A DNA stretch of 64,000 bases from Isoptericola luteus. Lineage in GTDB: Bacteria; Actinomycetota; Actinomycetes; Actinomycetales; Cellulomonadaceae. Position numbers and translations under genes: made by a program. The DNA is taken from positions 62,001 to 126,000 of the forward strand of contig NZ_JAIXCQ010000009.1 of assembly GCF_020297055.1 (NCBI RefSeq), in the 5' to 3' direction. The stretch's first letter is position 1. Each line of letters starts with the position of its first letter. Positions 32,311 through 41,474 of this stretch are shown in pieces. The notes below the pieces were generated by a model that searched no databases, had not been told where the DNA came from, and saw nothing but the letters and a program-made list of their open reading frames with translations.

Positions 32311-33273
32311 CTACAGGAGCGCGTCGCGCACGGCCCGGGCGACGTCGTCCGGGCCGGCGCCGGGCTCGAGGACCGTCACGACGACGCGCCGCCCGTCGGA
32401 CCCGGAGGACCGCGACCGGTTCCCCGCGGGACCCGTCCCGCGACCGGGCTCGTCGTTGCCGGCGTCGGCGCCGGTGCCCGCGTCCTCGGCGCCGGTTCGC
32501 GTGCCCCTTCGAGACGAGGCGGCACCCGACGCACCGGCACCCGACACGCCCGTGCCCGAGGTGCCAGCGCCCGCGTCGGTGGCACTGACGCCCTCGGTCG
32601 CGGGGTGCTCGGAGGCGGAGGCGGCGGTCTCCGCGGTGCGCGGGTCGGACGAGACCGCGGCCCGCCGCAGGTCGGCGAACGCCTCCTCGAGCTCCGGCCG
32701 CAGGTCGAGGTGCGGGTGGCGCAACCAGCGGCGCAGGATCGCGTTGTGCACCGCGACCACCGACGCGGCGAACGCGATCGACATGGTCGTCGAGGAGCGG
32801 TCGGGAGGCAGCGTGTCGCGCAGGTACGCGGTGAAGGCGCGCTCGTACCGGTGCGTGGTGACGAGCTCGCGGTCGCGCAGCGCCGGCACCTGCTGCAGCA
32901 GCGTGTGGCGGGCGATCGACGTCTCCCGCTGCCCCACGTGGTGGTCGAACACGAGCCGTGCCGCGCGGCAGACCTCGAGGTAGGGGTCCGTCGCCGGGTC
33001 CCAGGCGCGTTCCGGGGCGCGCCCCGACTCCTCGCTCGCCCGCGCCTCCGGACGCGTCTCGGCGAGCATCACCACGACCTCCTCCAGCAGGAGCTCGTGG
33101 TCGGCGAAGATCACGTCGTCCTTCGACCGGAACCGGCGGAAGAACGTGGCACGGCTGACCTGCGCCGCGTCGGCGATCTCCTCGACCGTCGTCTGCTCGT
33201 ACCCCTGGCGTGAGAAGAGGTCGATCGCGGCGTCGACGGCCTGGGCGTGGGTGTGCGTCCGAACGGCAGTCAT
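32311..33273 (-). CDS. TetR-family regulator with long disordered tail
   Basis: The protein has 320 residues. The N-terminal helix-turn-helix is clear: AVDAAIDLFSRQGYEQTTVEEIADAAQVSRATFFRRFRSKDDVI (about 11-54). A helical ligand/dimer domain follows to about residue 205. The remaining 115 residues are low-complexity (Gly, Ala, Ser, Thr, Asp) ending in VVVTVLEPGAGPDDVARAVRDALL, much longer than the usual 190-220-residue family member. It probably controls the adjacent methyltransferase gene, 50 bp upstream on the same strand. The ligand is unknown. Confidence 0.88.
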   Translation of the reverse strand: MTAVRTHTHAQAVDAAIDLFSRQGYEQTTVEEIADAAQVSRATFFRRFRSKDDVIFADHELLLEEVVVMLAETRPEARASEESGRAPERAWDPATDPYLEVCRAARLVFDHHVGQRETSIARHTLLQQVPALRDRELVTTHRYERAFTAYLRDTLPPDRSSTTMSIAFAASVVAVHNAILRRWLRHPHLDLRPELEEAFADLRRAAVSSDPRTAETAASASEHPATEGVSATDAGAGTSGTGVSGAGASGAASSRRGTRTGAEDAGTGADAGNDEPGRGTGPAGNRSRSSGSDGRRVVVTVLEPGAGPDDVARAVRDALL

Positions 33274-33323
33274 GGCACGGAGGTTACTCCGCGGGAGGGT
33301 CGAGCCCGCACCGGTGCCGTGCC

Positions 33324-34601
33324 TCAGTGCATCAGCTGGTAGAACCGGAAGGCGGCGAAGTCGTCCACCGGGAGCACGTCGAGACCGGTGAACCCGGCAT
33401 CGAGTGCGTACCGGCGCAGCATGGAGGTGCGCATCACCGTGCCGGTACCGGCGGACGGCGACGTCGACAGGCCGTCCGGCAGGCACACGAACAGGCTGTA
33501 CCCGTACATGAGCCGGTCGATGTCGTCGGCGGGGGCGCTGAACTCGTCGGCCACGGCCTCGTCCATGACGACGACGGCGCCGCCCGGGCGGACCGCGCGC
33601 CGCAGGGACGCGAGCACCTCGACGGGGTGCGGCAGGTCGTGCACGCACTCGAAGGCGAAGGCCGCGTCGTAGGGCTCGGCGGCCTCCAGCCGTGCGGCGT
33701 CCAGGTGCTCGAACGTCACGCGGTCGCCGAGACCCTCCTCGGCCGCGGCCGTACGGGCCGCGTCCAGGGACGGGAGGTCGACGTCGAGCCCGTGCACGAC
33801 GGCCTGCGGGTAGGCCCGGGCGAGCGCCAGCGTGGACCAGCCGAACCCGCACCCGACGTCGAGCACCCGTGCGCCGGGCATCGAGAGCGCGTCGTGGACC
33901 GCGGGCAGCCCGGCCAGCGCCGGCGCGAGCCGCTGGGTGAACCACGGGCGGTTGGCGTCGGACTGCGCCTCCCGGGCGTCCTCGCCGAACTGCTCCCACG
34001 ACACGCCGTTCCCGGTGCGGTAGGCCTCGAGAAGCTGCGGCATCCGGGCGGCGATCGCACCCACGAACCGGGCGAGCGGCGCCAGGTACAGCAACGAGGC
34101 CTCGTCGGTGAGCACCTCCGCGTGGCCGGTGGGCAGCGCGTACGCGCGAGTGCGAGCGGTCGACCGGGGGTGGTCGGGGTGCAGGTCGTCGGGGTCGTCG
34201 CCGGGCGCGCCCTCGTCGGCGTGCGGTGCCGGGCTGGGGGAGGGCCGTTCCTGGACGACGACGATGCCCGACCCCGCCTGCTGCTCCAGCCACTCCCGCG
34301 CGAACCGTTCCGCGGTCCCGGTGGTGTGCGCCAGCTCGGACGAGGTGAGAGGCCCGGAGGCGGCGAGCGCGCGGTACCAGCCCAGCCTGTCGCCGAGGTG
34401 CGCGGCCATCACGTCGACCGTGCCGAGCCAGGCGCCGAGGAACTGGTCGGCGAACGCGTCCGCCGACAGCCCGCCGTCCGCCGGCAGCCCAGCACCTCGG
34501 GGCGTACTGCTGTCCGTGCCGGTGGCGTCCCTGGGGAGTCCGGCTCCCGCGGCGTCGTCGCTCGCGGTGCTCTCGCTCGTGCTGCTCTCGATCGCGGCCA
34601 T
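33324..34601 (-). CDS. Class I SAM-dependent methyltransferase
   Basis: The protein has 425 residues. An N-terminal winged-helix dimerisation domain (about 45-120, LGDRLGWYRALAASGPLTSSELAHTTGTAERFAREWL) precedes a Rossmann SAM domain with motif I VLDVGCGFGWSTLALA, acidic GLDVDLPS, and VVVMDEAV. This architecture resembles small-molecule O/C-methyltransferases related to Rv2258c. ATG 34601 follows GGAGGT at good spacing. It is transcribed towards and probably with the TetR gene. The substrate is unknown. Confidence 0.88.
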   Translation of the reverse strand: MAAIESSTSESTASDDAAGAGLPRDATGTDSSTPRGAGLPADGGLSADAFADQFLGAWLGTVDVMAAHLGDRLGWYRALAASGPLTSSELAHTTGTAERFAREWLEQQAGSGIVVVQERPSPSPAPHADEGAPGDDPDDLHPDHPRSTARTRAYALPTGHAEVLTDEASLLYLAPLARFVGAIAARMPQLLEAYRTGNGVSWEQFGEDAREAQSDANRPWFTQRLAPALAGLPAVHDALSMPGARVLDVGCGFGWSTLALARAYPQAVVHGLDVDLPSLDAARTAAAEEGLGDRVTFEHLDAARLEAAEPYDAAFAFECVHDLPHPVEVLASLRRAVRPGGAVVVMDEAVADEFSAPADDIDRLMYGYSLFVCLPDGLSTSPSAGTGTVMRTSMLRRYALDAGFTGLDVLPVDDFAAFRFYQLMH

Positions 34602-34765
34602 GGCGGTACCTCCGTACCGGTCATTGCGGGGGTATGCGGCCGGGGCGTCGTCGGGCGTCGTCGGGCGGCATCGCCCCGGTGTCGACGCTAGACCGCGACC
34701 GATCGCGTGTCGATGCTCGCGGCGGGTGACTCTCGCGGAGGCACGACGCCGTCCTGCCCTTCTCG

Positions 34766-34984
34766 TCAGCCGCTGCGGCGGCGTCCGCGCGGGGTCTCGT
34801 CGAACCCGACGGGCGGCCGCGCAGCCCGCTGGAGGTGGCGCACCTCGCGCACGGCCACGCCGAGGGCGAGGACGAACGGGACCAGCGCCCAGGCGCGGCC
34901 CCGGATCGCGACCCACAGCATCACCAGCGCCACCACGCCGGCACCGACGACGGTCGCGACGCTCGACCACTGGACCCTGCGCAC
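34766..34984 (-). CDS. Small two-helix membrane protein
   Basis: This 72-residue protein has hydrophobic segments [19 protein letters not shown] and [14 protein letters not shown], then a basic tail [20 protein letters not shown]. No family is recognised. It lies alone between the methyltransferase gene and the divergent DsbA-like gene. Confidence 0.6.
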   Translation of the reverse strand: MRRVQWSSVATVVGAGVVALVMLWVAIRGRAWALVPFVLALGVAVREVRHLQRAARPPVGFDETPRGRRRSG

Positions 34985-35072
34985 ACGTCGAGGCTACCCG
35001 CGTGCCCCGGACGGGTCCGTGCAGCGGCCCGCGGCCTGCTGGCGGAGCGACCCTCGGCGTAGGGTGACGCAC

Positions 35073-35765
35073 GTGACTTCCGGCACCACGAACGAGACCG
35101 AGACCACCACCCGCACGGCCGCCGAGACACCGGCGGACGCACCGTCGGAACCGACCTCGACGGTGCCCGTCGTCGACGTCTACGTCGACCCGACGTGTCC
35201 CTTCGCGTGGATCACCTCGCGGTGGGCGCTCGAGGTGGCCGGGCAGCGCGAGGTGCGCCTGACGTTCAGGCTGATGAGCCTGTACCTGCTCAACCGCGAC
35301 AAGGACATCCCCGACGACTACCGCGCCAGGATCGAGCGGTCCCGCGGGATCGGCCGGGTCGCCGCGGCCGTGCAGACCGATCACGGCCCCGAGGCGTTCT
35401 CGGCGTTCTACACCGCGGCCGGCACGCGCATCCACGGCGGTGGCCGCCGGGACGAGCTCGACGACGTCACCGTCGAGGCGCTCGCCGAGGCCGGGCTGCC
35501 CGCGTCGCTGGCCGACGCCGCGACCTCTCAGGACTACGACGACGCCCTGGCCACGTCCCACCACGCCGGCATGGACCCCGTCGGCCAGGAGGTCGGCACC
35601 CCGACGATCCACGTCGACGGCGTGGCGTTCTTCGGCCCCGTCCTGCAGAGCATCCCGCGCGGCGAGGACGCGCTGCGCGTGTTCGACGGCGCCGTGGCGC
35701 TCGCGTCCTACCCGGACTTCTTCGAGCTCAAGCGCACCCGCCAGGGCAGCCTCGACTTCTCCTGA
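35073..35765 (+). CDS. DsbA-fold mycothiol-dependent nitroreductase-like protein (Rv2466c family)
   Basis: The protein has 230 residues from GTG 35073. The thioredoxin-fold start reads [18 protein letters not shown], matching the family pattern DP-x-CP-W/F-x-W-ITSRW; only the first cysteine is kept (CPFA), the monothiol form. A helical insertion and the cis-proline strand [17 protein letters not shown] follow. Characterised relatives use mycothiol to reduce nitro- or epoxide-type compounds. An extra 25-residue Thr/Glu-rich N-terminus is unusual. The reaction here is inferred. Confidence 0.85.
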   Translation: MTSGTTNETETTTRTAAETPADAPSEPTSTVPVVDVYVDPTCPFAWITSRWALEVAGQREVRLTFRLMSLYLLNRDKDIPDDYRARIERSRGIGRVAAAVQTDHGPEAFSAFYTAAGTRIHGGGRRDELDDVTVEALAEAGLPASLADAATSQDYDDALATSHHAGMDPVGQEVGTPTIHVDGVAFFGPVLQSIPRGEDALRVFDGAVALASYPDFFELKRTRQGSLDFS

Positions 35766-35920
35766 CCGCGGGCCGGCGGTCGCCGGCCACGGCCGCGTGC
35801 GTCGTGACCCGCGGCCGCGCGACCTCCCGCGGGACGGGCGCCACACGGCCGTCCCGGCCCGTGCCGACCCGCGGCCCCGCACCGGCCACGCCACGCCCCT
35901 TCGATACCTGTGAGGACCCC

Positions 35921-36844
35921 ATGACCCTCGACCTGCGCATCTTCACCGAGCCCCAGCAGGGTGCGTCCTACGACGACCAGCTCGCCGTCGCCCAGGCGAC
36001 GGAACGACTCGGCTTCAGCGCGTTCTTCCGCTCCGACCACTACCTGGCGATGGGCGGCGACGGCCTGCCCGGCCCCACCGACGCGTGGACGACGCTCGCC
36101 GGGCTGGCCCGTGAGACGACGACGGTCCGCCTGGGCACGCTCGTCACGTCGGCGACGTTCCGCCACCCGGGCGTCCTGGCGATCCAGGTCGCCCAGGTGG
36201 ACCAGATGTCCGGCGGCCGCGTCGAGCTCGGGCTGGGCGCGGGCTGGTTCGCCCGCGAGCACGAGGCGTACGGCATCCCGTTCCCGGACCGGCGGTTCGG
36301 CCTGCTCACCGAGCAGCTCGAGATCCTCACGGGCCTGTGGGGCACGCCGGAGGGGGAGACGTTCTCGTACGACGGCGAGCACTACACGCTCGTCGACTCC
36401 CCGGCGCTGCCCAAGCCCGCCCAGGCGCGGATCCCCGTCATCGTCGGGGGCGGCGGACCCAAGCGGACGCCGGCGCTCGCGGCCCGGTTCGGCGACGAGT
36501 ACAACCAGGCGTTCCCCGAGCTCGACACCGTCGGTGCGCGGATCGGCGTCATCAACGACGCGCTGGCCGAGACCGGGCGCACCCCGGACTCGATCACGCA
36601 GTCCGTGGCGCTCGTCCTCGCCGTCGGCACCGACGAGGCGGAGTTCACGCGCCGGGCGGCCGCGATCGGTCGTGAGCCCGGGGAGCTGCGCGAGCACGGC
36701 ATCGCCGGCACCGTCGACGAGGCCGTGGACCGGCTGGGGACGCTGCGCGACCAGGGCGTCGAACGGGTGTACCTGCAGGTGCTCGACCTGCACGACCTCG
36801 ACCACCTGGACCTGGTGGCCCGCGAGGTCGCGACGCGCCTCTGA
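35921..36844 (+). CDS. LLM-class F420-dependent oxidoreductase
   Basis: This 307-residue luciferase-like TIM-barrel enzyme has ATERLGFSAFFRSDHYLAMG near the start, VRLGTLVTSATFRHPGVLAIQVAQVDQMSGGRVELGLGAGWFAREHEAYGIPF (the F420/FMN binding face) and PVIVGGGGPKRTPALAARFGDEYN. It should transfer hydride from F420H2 to an unknown substrate. ATG 35921 follows GTGAGGA. It lies 155 bp after the nitroreductase-like gene on the same strand, so both may serve redox detoxification. Confidence 0.9.
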   Translation: MTLDLRIFTEPQQGASYDDQLAVAQATERLGFSAFFRSDHYLAMGGDGLPGPTDAWTTLAGLARETTTVRLGTLVTSATFRHPGVLAIQVAQVDQMSGGRVELGLGAGWFAREHEAYGIPFPDRRFGLLTEQLEILTGLWGTPEGETFSYDGEHYTLVDSPALPKPAQARIPVIVGGGGPKRTPALAARFGDEYNQAFPELDTVGARIGVINDALAETGRTPDSITQSVALVLAVGTDEAEFTRRAAAIGREPGELREHGIAGTVDEAVDRLGTLRDQGVERVYLQVLDLHDLDHLDLVAREVATRL

Positions 36845-36985
36845 GGATCGCGTCCCGGGCTGCCCGCCTCGCGACCCCGCGGGCGACGGCCGGTACTCTG
36901 TGCGGCGGCGATCTTCACCGGACGTTCACGGGCGAGCGGCATCGGTGACCATGTGGCCCCGCGCGGGCCTGACGGACGGAGCACC

Positions 36986-38353
36986 ATGAGCCTCGGCTGG
37001 ACCCTGCACGGCGACGGCAAGCACGTCGGACCTGGCGACGTCGTCCCCCCGGAGGAGCGGCTGAGCTGGCCGCGCACCGTGGGCATCGGCATGCAGCACG
37101 TGGTGGCGATGTTCGGCGCCACGTTCCTCGTGCCGCTGCTGACGGGCTTCTCGCCCGCGACGACGCTGTTCTTCTCCGCCATCGGCACGGCGCTGTTCCT
37201 GCTGATCACGAGGAACCGGCTGCCCAGCTACCTGGGGTCCAGCTTCGCGTTCATCGCGCCGATCATCGCCGCGACGGCGTCGCACGGGCAGTCCGTGGCG
37301 GTGGGAGGCATTCTCGTCACCGGCCTGGTGCTCGCCGTCATCGGCGTGGTCGTGCACTTCGCCGGGGCGCGGTGGATCGACGTCGCCATGCCGCCGGTCG
37401 TGACCGGCACGATCGTGGCGCTCATCGGCCTCAACCTCGCCCCGGTGGCGTGGGGGTCGTGCGACCAGTCCGTCGTCGACGGCGCCATCGTCCAGACGTG
37501 CACCAACGGGTTCCGCGCGGCACCGGTCACCGCCACGGTCACGCTGGCCTCGATCATCCTCGTGACCGTTCTGTTCAAGGGCATCCTCGGCCGGCTGTCG
37601 ATCCTCGTCGGCGTGATCATCGGCTACGTCGTCGCGACGATCCGCGGCGAGGTCGACTTCACCTCCGTCGAGGCGGCGGGTTGGGTCGGCCTCCCCGAGT
37701 TCGTGACCCCGTCGTTCGACGTCGGTGTGCTGGGCCTGTTCGTGCCGGTGGTCCTCGTGCTCGTCGCGGAGAACGTGGGCCACGTGAAGTCGGTGGCCGC
37801 CATGACCGGCAGGAACCTCGACCACCTCACCGGCCGCGCGCTGTTCAGCGACGGTCTGGCGACCACGCTGGCCGGGGTGGGCGGCGGTTCCGGCACCACG
37901 ACGTACGCCGAGAACATCGGCGTCATGGCCGCGACCCGCGTGTACTCGACCGCGGCCTACTGGGTGGCGGCGGCGACGGCCCTGCTGCTGTCGATGTCGC
38001 CCAAGTTCGGTGCCCTGATCGCGACGATCCCGGCGGGCGTGCTCGGCGGCGCCACGACGTTGCTCTACGGGATGATCGGCATCCTCGGCGCGCGCATCTG
38101 GGTCCAGGGCCGCGTGAACTTCGGTGACCCGGTGAACCTCACGACGGCGGCCGTGCCGCTCGTCATCGGCATCGCGAACTTCATGTGGGTCGCGGGCGAG
38201 CTGACCTTCGAGGGGATCGCGCTCGGCACGGCGTCGGCCCTGGTGATCTACCACGGGATGCGGGCCATCTCCCGGTGGCGCGGCACCTCGGCCGAGCCCG
38301 CGTCGCCCGCGTCGGTGCCGTCCGTCCCCGCGGGCCCGGCGACGCAGAACTGA
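36986..38353 (+). CDS. NCS2-family nucleobase permease (uracil/xanthine type)
   Basis: This 455-residue membrane protein has about 12-14 helices. TVGIGMQHVVAMFGATFLVPLLTG is the classic NCS2 start (QH motif in TM1), LPSYLGSSFAFIAPI matches TM3, and VLVAENVGHVKSVAAMTGRNL and GGGSGTTTYAENIGVMAATRVYS carry the substrate-binding Glu residues. These favour the uracil permease (UraA/PyrP) branch. It imports a nucleobase with protons. ATG 36986 with ACGGAGC upstream. Confidence 0.9.
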   Translation: MSLGWTLHGDGKHVGPGDVVPPEERLSWPRTVGIGMQHVVAMFGATFLVPLLTGFSPATTLFFSAIGTALFLLITRNRLPSYLGSSFAFIAPIIAATASHGQSVAVGGILVTGLVLAVIGVVVHFAGARWIDVAMPPVVTGTIVALIGLNLAPVAWGSCDQSVVDGAIVQTCTNGFRAAPVTATVTLASIILVTVLFKGILGRLSILVGVIIGYVVATIRGEVDFTSVEAAGWVGLPEFVTPSFDVGVLGLFVPVVLVLVAENVGHVKSVAAMTGRNLDHLTGRALFSDGLATTLAGVGGGSGTTTYAENIGVMAATRVYSTAAYWVAAATALLLSMSPKFGALIATIPAGVLGGATTLLYGMIGILGARIWVQGRVNFGDPVNLTTAAVPLVIGIANFMWVAGELTFEGIALGTASALVIYHGMRAISRWRGTSAEPASPASVPSVPAGPATQN

Positions 38354-38412
38354 CCGTCAGGTCCTGCTGGCAGGGTCGTGGGGTTCAGGTCCTCGAGGTC
38401 GGGGCCGCCGGC

Positions 38413-39057
38413 TCAGGCGTACTTGACGCTCGCCGCGGGCTCTTCGCGGACGATCGGTGTGATCTGGTCGGCGGGGACGCATCCCTGGACGTCCTGCAGG
38501 GGCGTGTCGGCGGTGATGAGCACCTGGTCGGCGTTCATCGGCGGCGTGTACCGGTTGCCGACGAGCATGTCGACCGAGCCGCCGTCGCGGTCGTCGAGCA
38601 CGAGCCGGATCGAGGTGAACTGCGCGGCGAGGGTGTAGGCGCGGGTGATGCCCTTGACCCCGAAGTGCAGCTCGGACGTCTCGACCTGCCTGCTCATGTC
38701 GCCGGTCGCGATGACCGTGAACCCGCGCTCGTCGAGCACCTCCGCGGTGGCCGAGGCGATCCCGCCGGTCTCGGACGCGTTGAACACGCGGACCTTGATC
38801 TTCTCGTACGGCACCGGGAGCGCGCCGTCGGGCTGCCCCTTCACCGCCGGCAGGCAGGGCTCGGGGCTGGGCGCGACGGCGACAGGGGTGTAGATCGGGC
38901 GCGAGAACGGTGTGCTGATGGCGCCCGAGTACGCGGCGACGGCCCCCAGCGCAGCGATGAGCAGGAACGCGATGATCAGGCCGAAGACGACGGCCTGGCG
39001 TTCGTGCTCGCGCCGACGGCGCGTCAGGCGCGTCGGGTCAGGGGTCGGTGTTGTCAC
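38413..39057 (-). CDS. LytR C-terminal-domain protein, membrane anchored
   Basis: The protein has 214 residues from GTG 39057. A basic cytoplasmic N-terminus (RLTRRRREHERQ) and one membrane segment (AVVFGLIIAFLLIAALGAVAAY) precede an extracytoplasmic LytR_C domain with KIKVRVFNASETGGIASATAEVLDERGFTV. LytR_C domains are cell-envelope associated and often follow LCP ligases, but here it stands alone. It is downstream of a conserved small gene, 37 bp away, a pairing common in actinobacteria. The exact role is unknown. Confidence 0.87.
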   Translation of the reverse strand: MTTPTPDPTRLTRRRREHERQAVVFGLIIAFLLIAALGAVAAYSGAISTPFSRPIYTPVAVAPSPEPCLPAVKGQPDGALPVPYEKIKVRVFNASETGGIASATAEVLDERGFTVIATGDMSRQVETSELHFGVKGITRAYTLAAQFTSIRLVLDDRDGGSVDMLVGNRYTPPMNADQVLITADTPLQDVQGCVPADQITPIVREEPAASVKYA

Positions 39058-39094
39058 GCGTAGAAAATACCTGAGTTCGTCGGGGAGGGTGGGA

Positions 39095-39391
39095 TCAGCG
39101 CAGCACGAGCACGCGGGCGTGCAGCACGGGGCGCTGCTGGAGGGCGGCACGCACGGCGCGGTGCAGGCCGTCCTCGAGGTAGAGGACGCCCTGGTACTCC
39201 ACGACGTGCGCGAAGAGGTCGCCGAAGAAGGTCGAGTCCTCGGCGAGCAGCGCGTCGAGGTTGAGGTTGCGCTTGGTCGTGACGAGCTCGTCCAGGCGAA
39301 CCTGACGCGGGGGCACGTCGACCCAGTCCTTGGCACTGACGTGCCCGTGGTCGGGGTACGGACGGCCGTCCCCCACGGCCTTGAAGATCAT
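39095..39391 (-). CDS. Conserved small actinobacterial protein (VapB-antitoxin-like annotation)
   Basis: The protein has 98 residues from ATG 39391; ATG 39400 is an alternative. The family hallmarks are FKAVGDGRPYPDHG, PPRQVRLDELVTTKR, STFFGDLFAHVVEYQG and YLEDGLHRAVRAALQQR. This protein is conserved in Actinobacteria, usually beside the LytR_C gene, and is often labelled as a VapB-family antitoxin although no toxin partner is present here. It is therefore better treated as a conserved protein of unknown function. Confidence 0.8.
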   Translation of the reverse strand: MIFKAVGDGRPYPDHGHVSAKDWVDVPPRQVRLDELVTTKRNLNLDALLAEDSTFFGDLFAHVVEYQGVLYLEDGLHRAVRAALQQRPVLHARVLVLR

Positions 39392-39572
39392 GGCTGCCAT
39401 CGTAGGGCCCGCCGCGGTGGTGGAGGCCAGGCCGCTTCCCGATACGGACACGATCCCGTCACGATCCCGACACGGGTGTCGGTCGTGGTCAGAGGACTGC
39501 GGCGGGTCGCCGCCGCCCCCGGCGACCGGTTGACGCGGCCGCCGGACCGGAGGACGCTGGGACCCGCAGCCA

Positions 39573-39586
39573 TGGGAACGCTCCCA
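39573..39586. promoter_or_regulatory. CebR-like operator upstream of the GH6 cellulase
   Basis: TGGGAACGCTCCCA differs by one base from the actinobacterial CebR/CelR box TGGGAGCGCTCCCA. It lies 57 bp before the cellulase start. CebR is a LacI-family repressor released by cellobiose, so the gene should be induced on cellulose. Confidence 0.85.
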
Positions 39587-39642
39587 CCGTGTCCCGGGCC
39601 GCATGCCAGGTTCGTTGCGACATCGGGTCATTGGAGATCTCC

Positions 39643-40950
39643 ATGTCTTTCGGCAGGTCCATCGGCAGGTCCATCACACCGTCCCTCCTGAGGTCGGTTG
39701 CCGTCCTCGGCGTCGGCAGCCTCGCCCTCCTCGGAGCCGCCTCGGCGTCCGCGGCCCCACCACCTCCCAGGGACCCGGTCCTGTGGGTCAACCCCCACAG
39801 CTCGACCCTCGCTCACGTGGAGGAGCTCGGTCTCACGGGCGACGCGCGGGACGACGCCCTGGCGCTCGCCGACATCCCGTCGGCGTCGTGGTTCACCGGA
39901 GGCAGCGCGCGGGAGGTGCGGCAGGACGTCAAGCACGCCGTCGTGCACGCCCACGCCGACCGGGCGATCCCCGTGCTGGTGGCCTACAACCTGCCGTTCC
40001 GCGACTGCGCTCAGTACTCCGCGGGCGGCGCGACGTCCCTCGCCGAGTACACGGCGTGGATCGACGGGTTCGCCCGCGGCATCGGGAACAAGCAGGCGGT
40101 CGTGGTCCTCGAGCCGGACGGGCTCGGCATCATCCCCTGGTACACGACCTACGAGGGCACGCAGGAGTGGTGCCAGCCCGACGAGGCGGACCCGGAGACG
40201 GCAGCGGCCGAACGGTTCGCCATGCTCAACCACGCCGTCGACACCCTCGGTGCGCTGCCCGGGACCAAGGTCTACCTCGACGCCGGGAACAGCAAGTGGC
40301 TCAACGTGGGCGACAACGCCGACCGCCTGCTCAAGGCAGGCGTCGAGCGGGCGGACGGCTTCTTCCTCAACGCCTCGAACTACCAGTACACCGAGAACTC
40401 CGTCGCCTACGGGCGGTGGATCTCGTCGTGCGTCGCGCTCGTCACGCAGGCCGGCGGGGCGCTCGCCGACTGCGGCAACCAGTACTGGAACGGCGGGCCC
40501 GCCAACGGGTGGTCCGGCGTCGAGATGTCGCCGTACGGCCGGTGGACGGCGGGCGCCGCCGACCCCGCGCTGGACACCGCCGGCGTGGACTCGCGGTACG
40601 CCGAGCAGCTCGGCGACGTGCGTCCGACGACGTCGTTCGTCGTCGACACGTCACGCAACGGTCAGGGGCCGTGGGACCCGGCGACGTCGGCGAACACGTA
40701 CACGGACGCCGAGGACTGGTGCAACCCGCCCGGACGCGGCCTGGGCGTGCGGCCCACCCTCGACACCGGCGAGCCGCTCGTCGACGCGTACCTGTGGATC
40801 AAGGTCCCGGGGGAGTCCGACGGCCAGTGCTTCCGCGGTACCGGCGGGCCGCTGGACCCGGAGCGCGGCATGGTCGACCCGCCCGCCGGGCAGTGGTTCG
40901 TCGAGCAGGCCGACGAGCTGATCGACCTGGCGGTGCCGCCCCTGGGCTGA
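39643..40950 (+). CDS. Secreted glycoside hydrolase family 6 cellulase
   Basis: The 435-residue precursor has a signal peptide (residues 1-36, LLRSVAVLGVGSLALLGAASASA ending at an Ala-x-Ala site). The GH6 signatures are present: VLVAYNLPFRDCAQYSAGG, where the Asp is the catalytic acid, and VVVLEPDGLGIIPW with the conserved EPDGLG. It hydrolyses beta-1,4-glucan with inversion. There is no carbohydrate-binding module or linker, so it is a catalytic-domain-only enzyme. ATG 39643 follows GGAG. A CebR-like box is upstream and a strong terminator downstream. Endo versus exo action cannot be decided by eye. Confidence 0.95.
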   Translation: MSFGRSIGRSITPSLLRSVAVLGVGSLALLGAASASAAPPPPRDPVLWVNPHSSTLAHVEELGLTGDARDDALALADIPSASWFTGGSAREVRQDVKHAVVHAHADRAIPVLVAYNLPFRDCAQYSAGGATSLAEYTAWIDGFARGIGNKQAVVVLEPDGLGIIPWYTTYEGTQEWCQPDEADPETAAAERFAMLNHAVDTLGALPGTKVYLDAGNSKWLNVGDNADRLLKAGVERADGFFLNASNYQYTENSVAYGRWISSCVALVTQAGGALADCGNQYWNGGPANGWSGVEMSPYGRWTAGAADPALDTAGVDSRYAEQLGDVRPTTSFVVDTSRNGQGPWDPATSANTYTDAEDWCNPPGRGLGVRPTLDTGEPLVDAYLWIKVPGESDGQCFRGTGGPLDPERGMVDPPAGQWFVEQADELIDLAVPPLG

Positions 40951-40988
40951 TCCACCCGCCTCGGGGTCGAGCAGCCCACCTCACGACG

Positions 40989-41019
40989 AAGGCCCGCACC
41001 GGCGAACGGTGCGGGCCTT
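40989..41019. terminator. Bidirectional terminator between cellulase and tRNA-Ser
   Basis: AAGGCCCGCACCG pairs perfectly with CGGTGCGGGCCTT around GCGAA. The A and T ends let it work in both directions for the two convergent genes. Confidence 0.9.
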
Positions 41020-41026
41020 CAGGCGG

Positions 41027-41111
41027 CGGAGGATGGGGGATTCGAACCCCCGAGGGCGTGAACCCAACACGCTTTCCAAGCGTGCGCCATAGGCCGCTAG
41101 GCGAATCCTCC
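41027..41111 (-). tRNA. tRNA-Ser(GGA)
   Basis: On the minus strand the acceptor stem GGAGGAT pairs with ATCCTCC, followed by discriminator G; CCA is not encoded. The anticodon loop TTGGAAA between CACGC and GCGTG gives anticodon GGA. The long variable arm and T loop TTCGAAT are typical of tRNA-Ser. Confidence 0.96.
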
Positions 41112-41251
41112 TGGAGCGACCGGCGCCTCCCCGCGGACGGGTGGTGGCGCAAGCAGCCTGAGCAGGATACCGGACCGGAGCGGGTGCCCCGAAATCGAGC
41201 CGGCGAGACGGCGGTTTCGGTGCACGGGGCCCTCTCGGTTAGGCTGTTCCC

Positions 41252-41342
41252 AGACCCCTCGTGCGGCACCATCTCGCCGAACTCCCCCAGGGCCGGAAGG
41301 CAGCAAGGGTAAGTGAGCTCTGGTGGGTGCACGGGGGGTCCT
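41252..41342 (+). ncRNA. ffs: Signal recognition particle RNA (4.5S type)
   Basis: The core GGGCCGGAAGGCAGCAAGGG with GTAAGTGAG is the conserved SRP domain IV (GGAA tetraloop and symmetric/asymmetric loops). The outer stem pairs AGACCCCTCGTGC with GCACGGGGGGTC. It binds Ffh for co-translational targeting of membrane proteins. The ends are approximate. Confidence 0.93.
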
Positions 41343-41474
41343 TTCGCGCCTCCGGGGCGCCCGACGAGTGACCGGCCTCACTCTGCCCACGATGCGGATG
41401 GTTTTGTGTTCGCATGGCGAGATTTCCGGTCGGCCGAGTTGGCGAACACCGATCCGGGGTGGTCACCTTGTGCC

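Noticed and set aside
38413..39336. Longer LytR_C protein starting at 39336
   Set aside because: The extra N-terminal part overlaps the conserved upstream gene in another frame; GTG 39057 gives the expected short cytoplasmic tail and membrane helix.
39095..39391. Calling the small conserved protein a genuine VapB antitoxin
   Set aside because: No PIN-domain toxin is adjacent, and its neighbour is a LytR_C protein.
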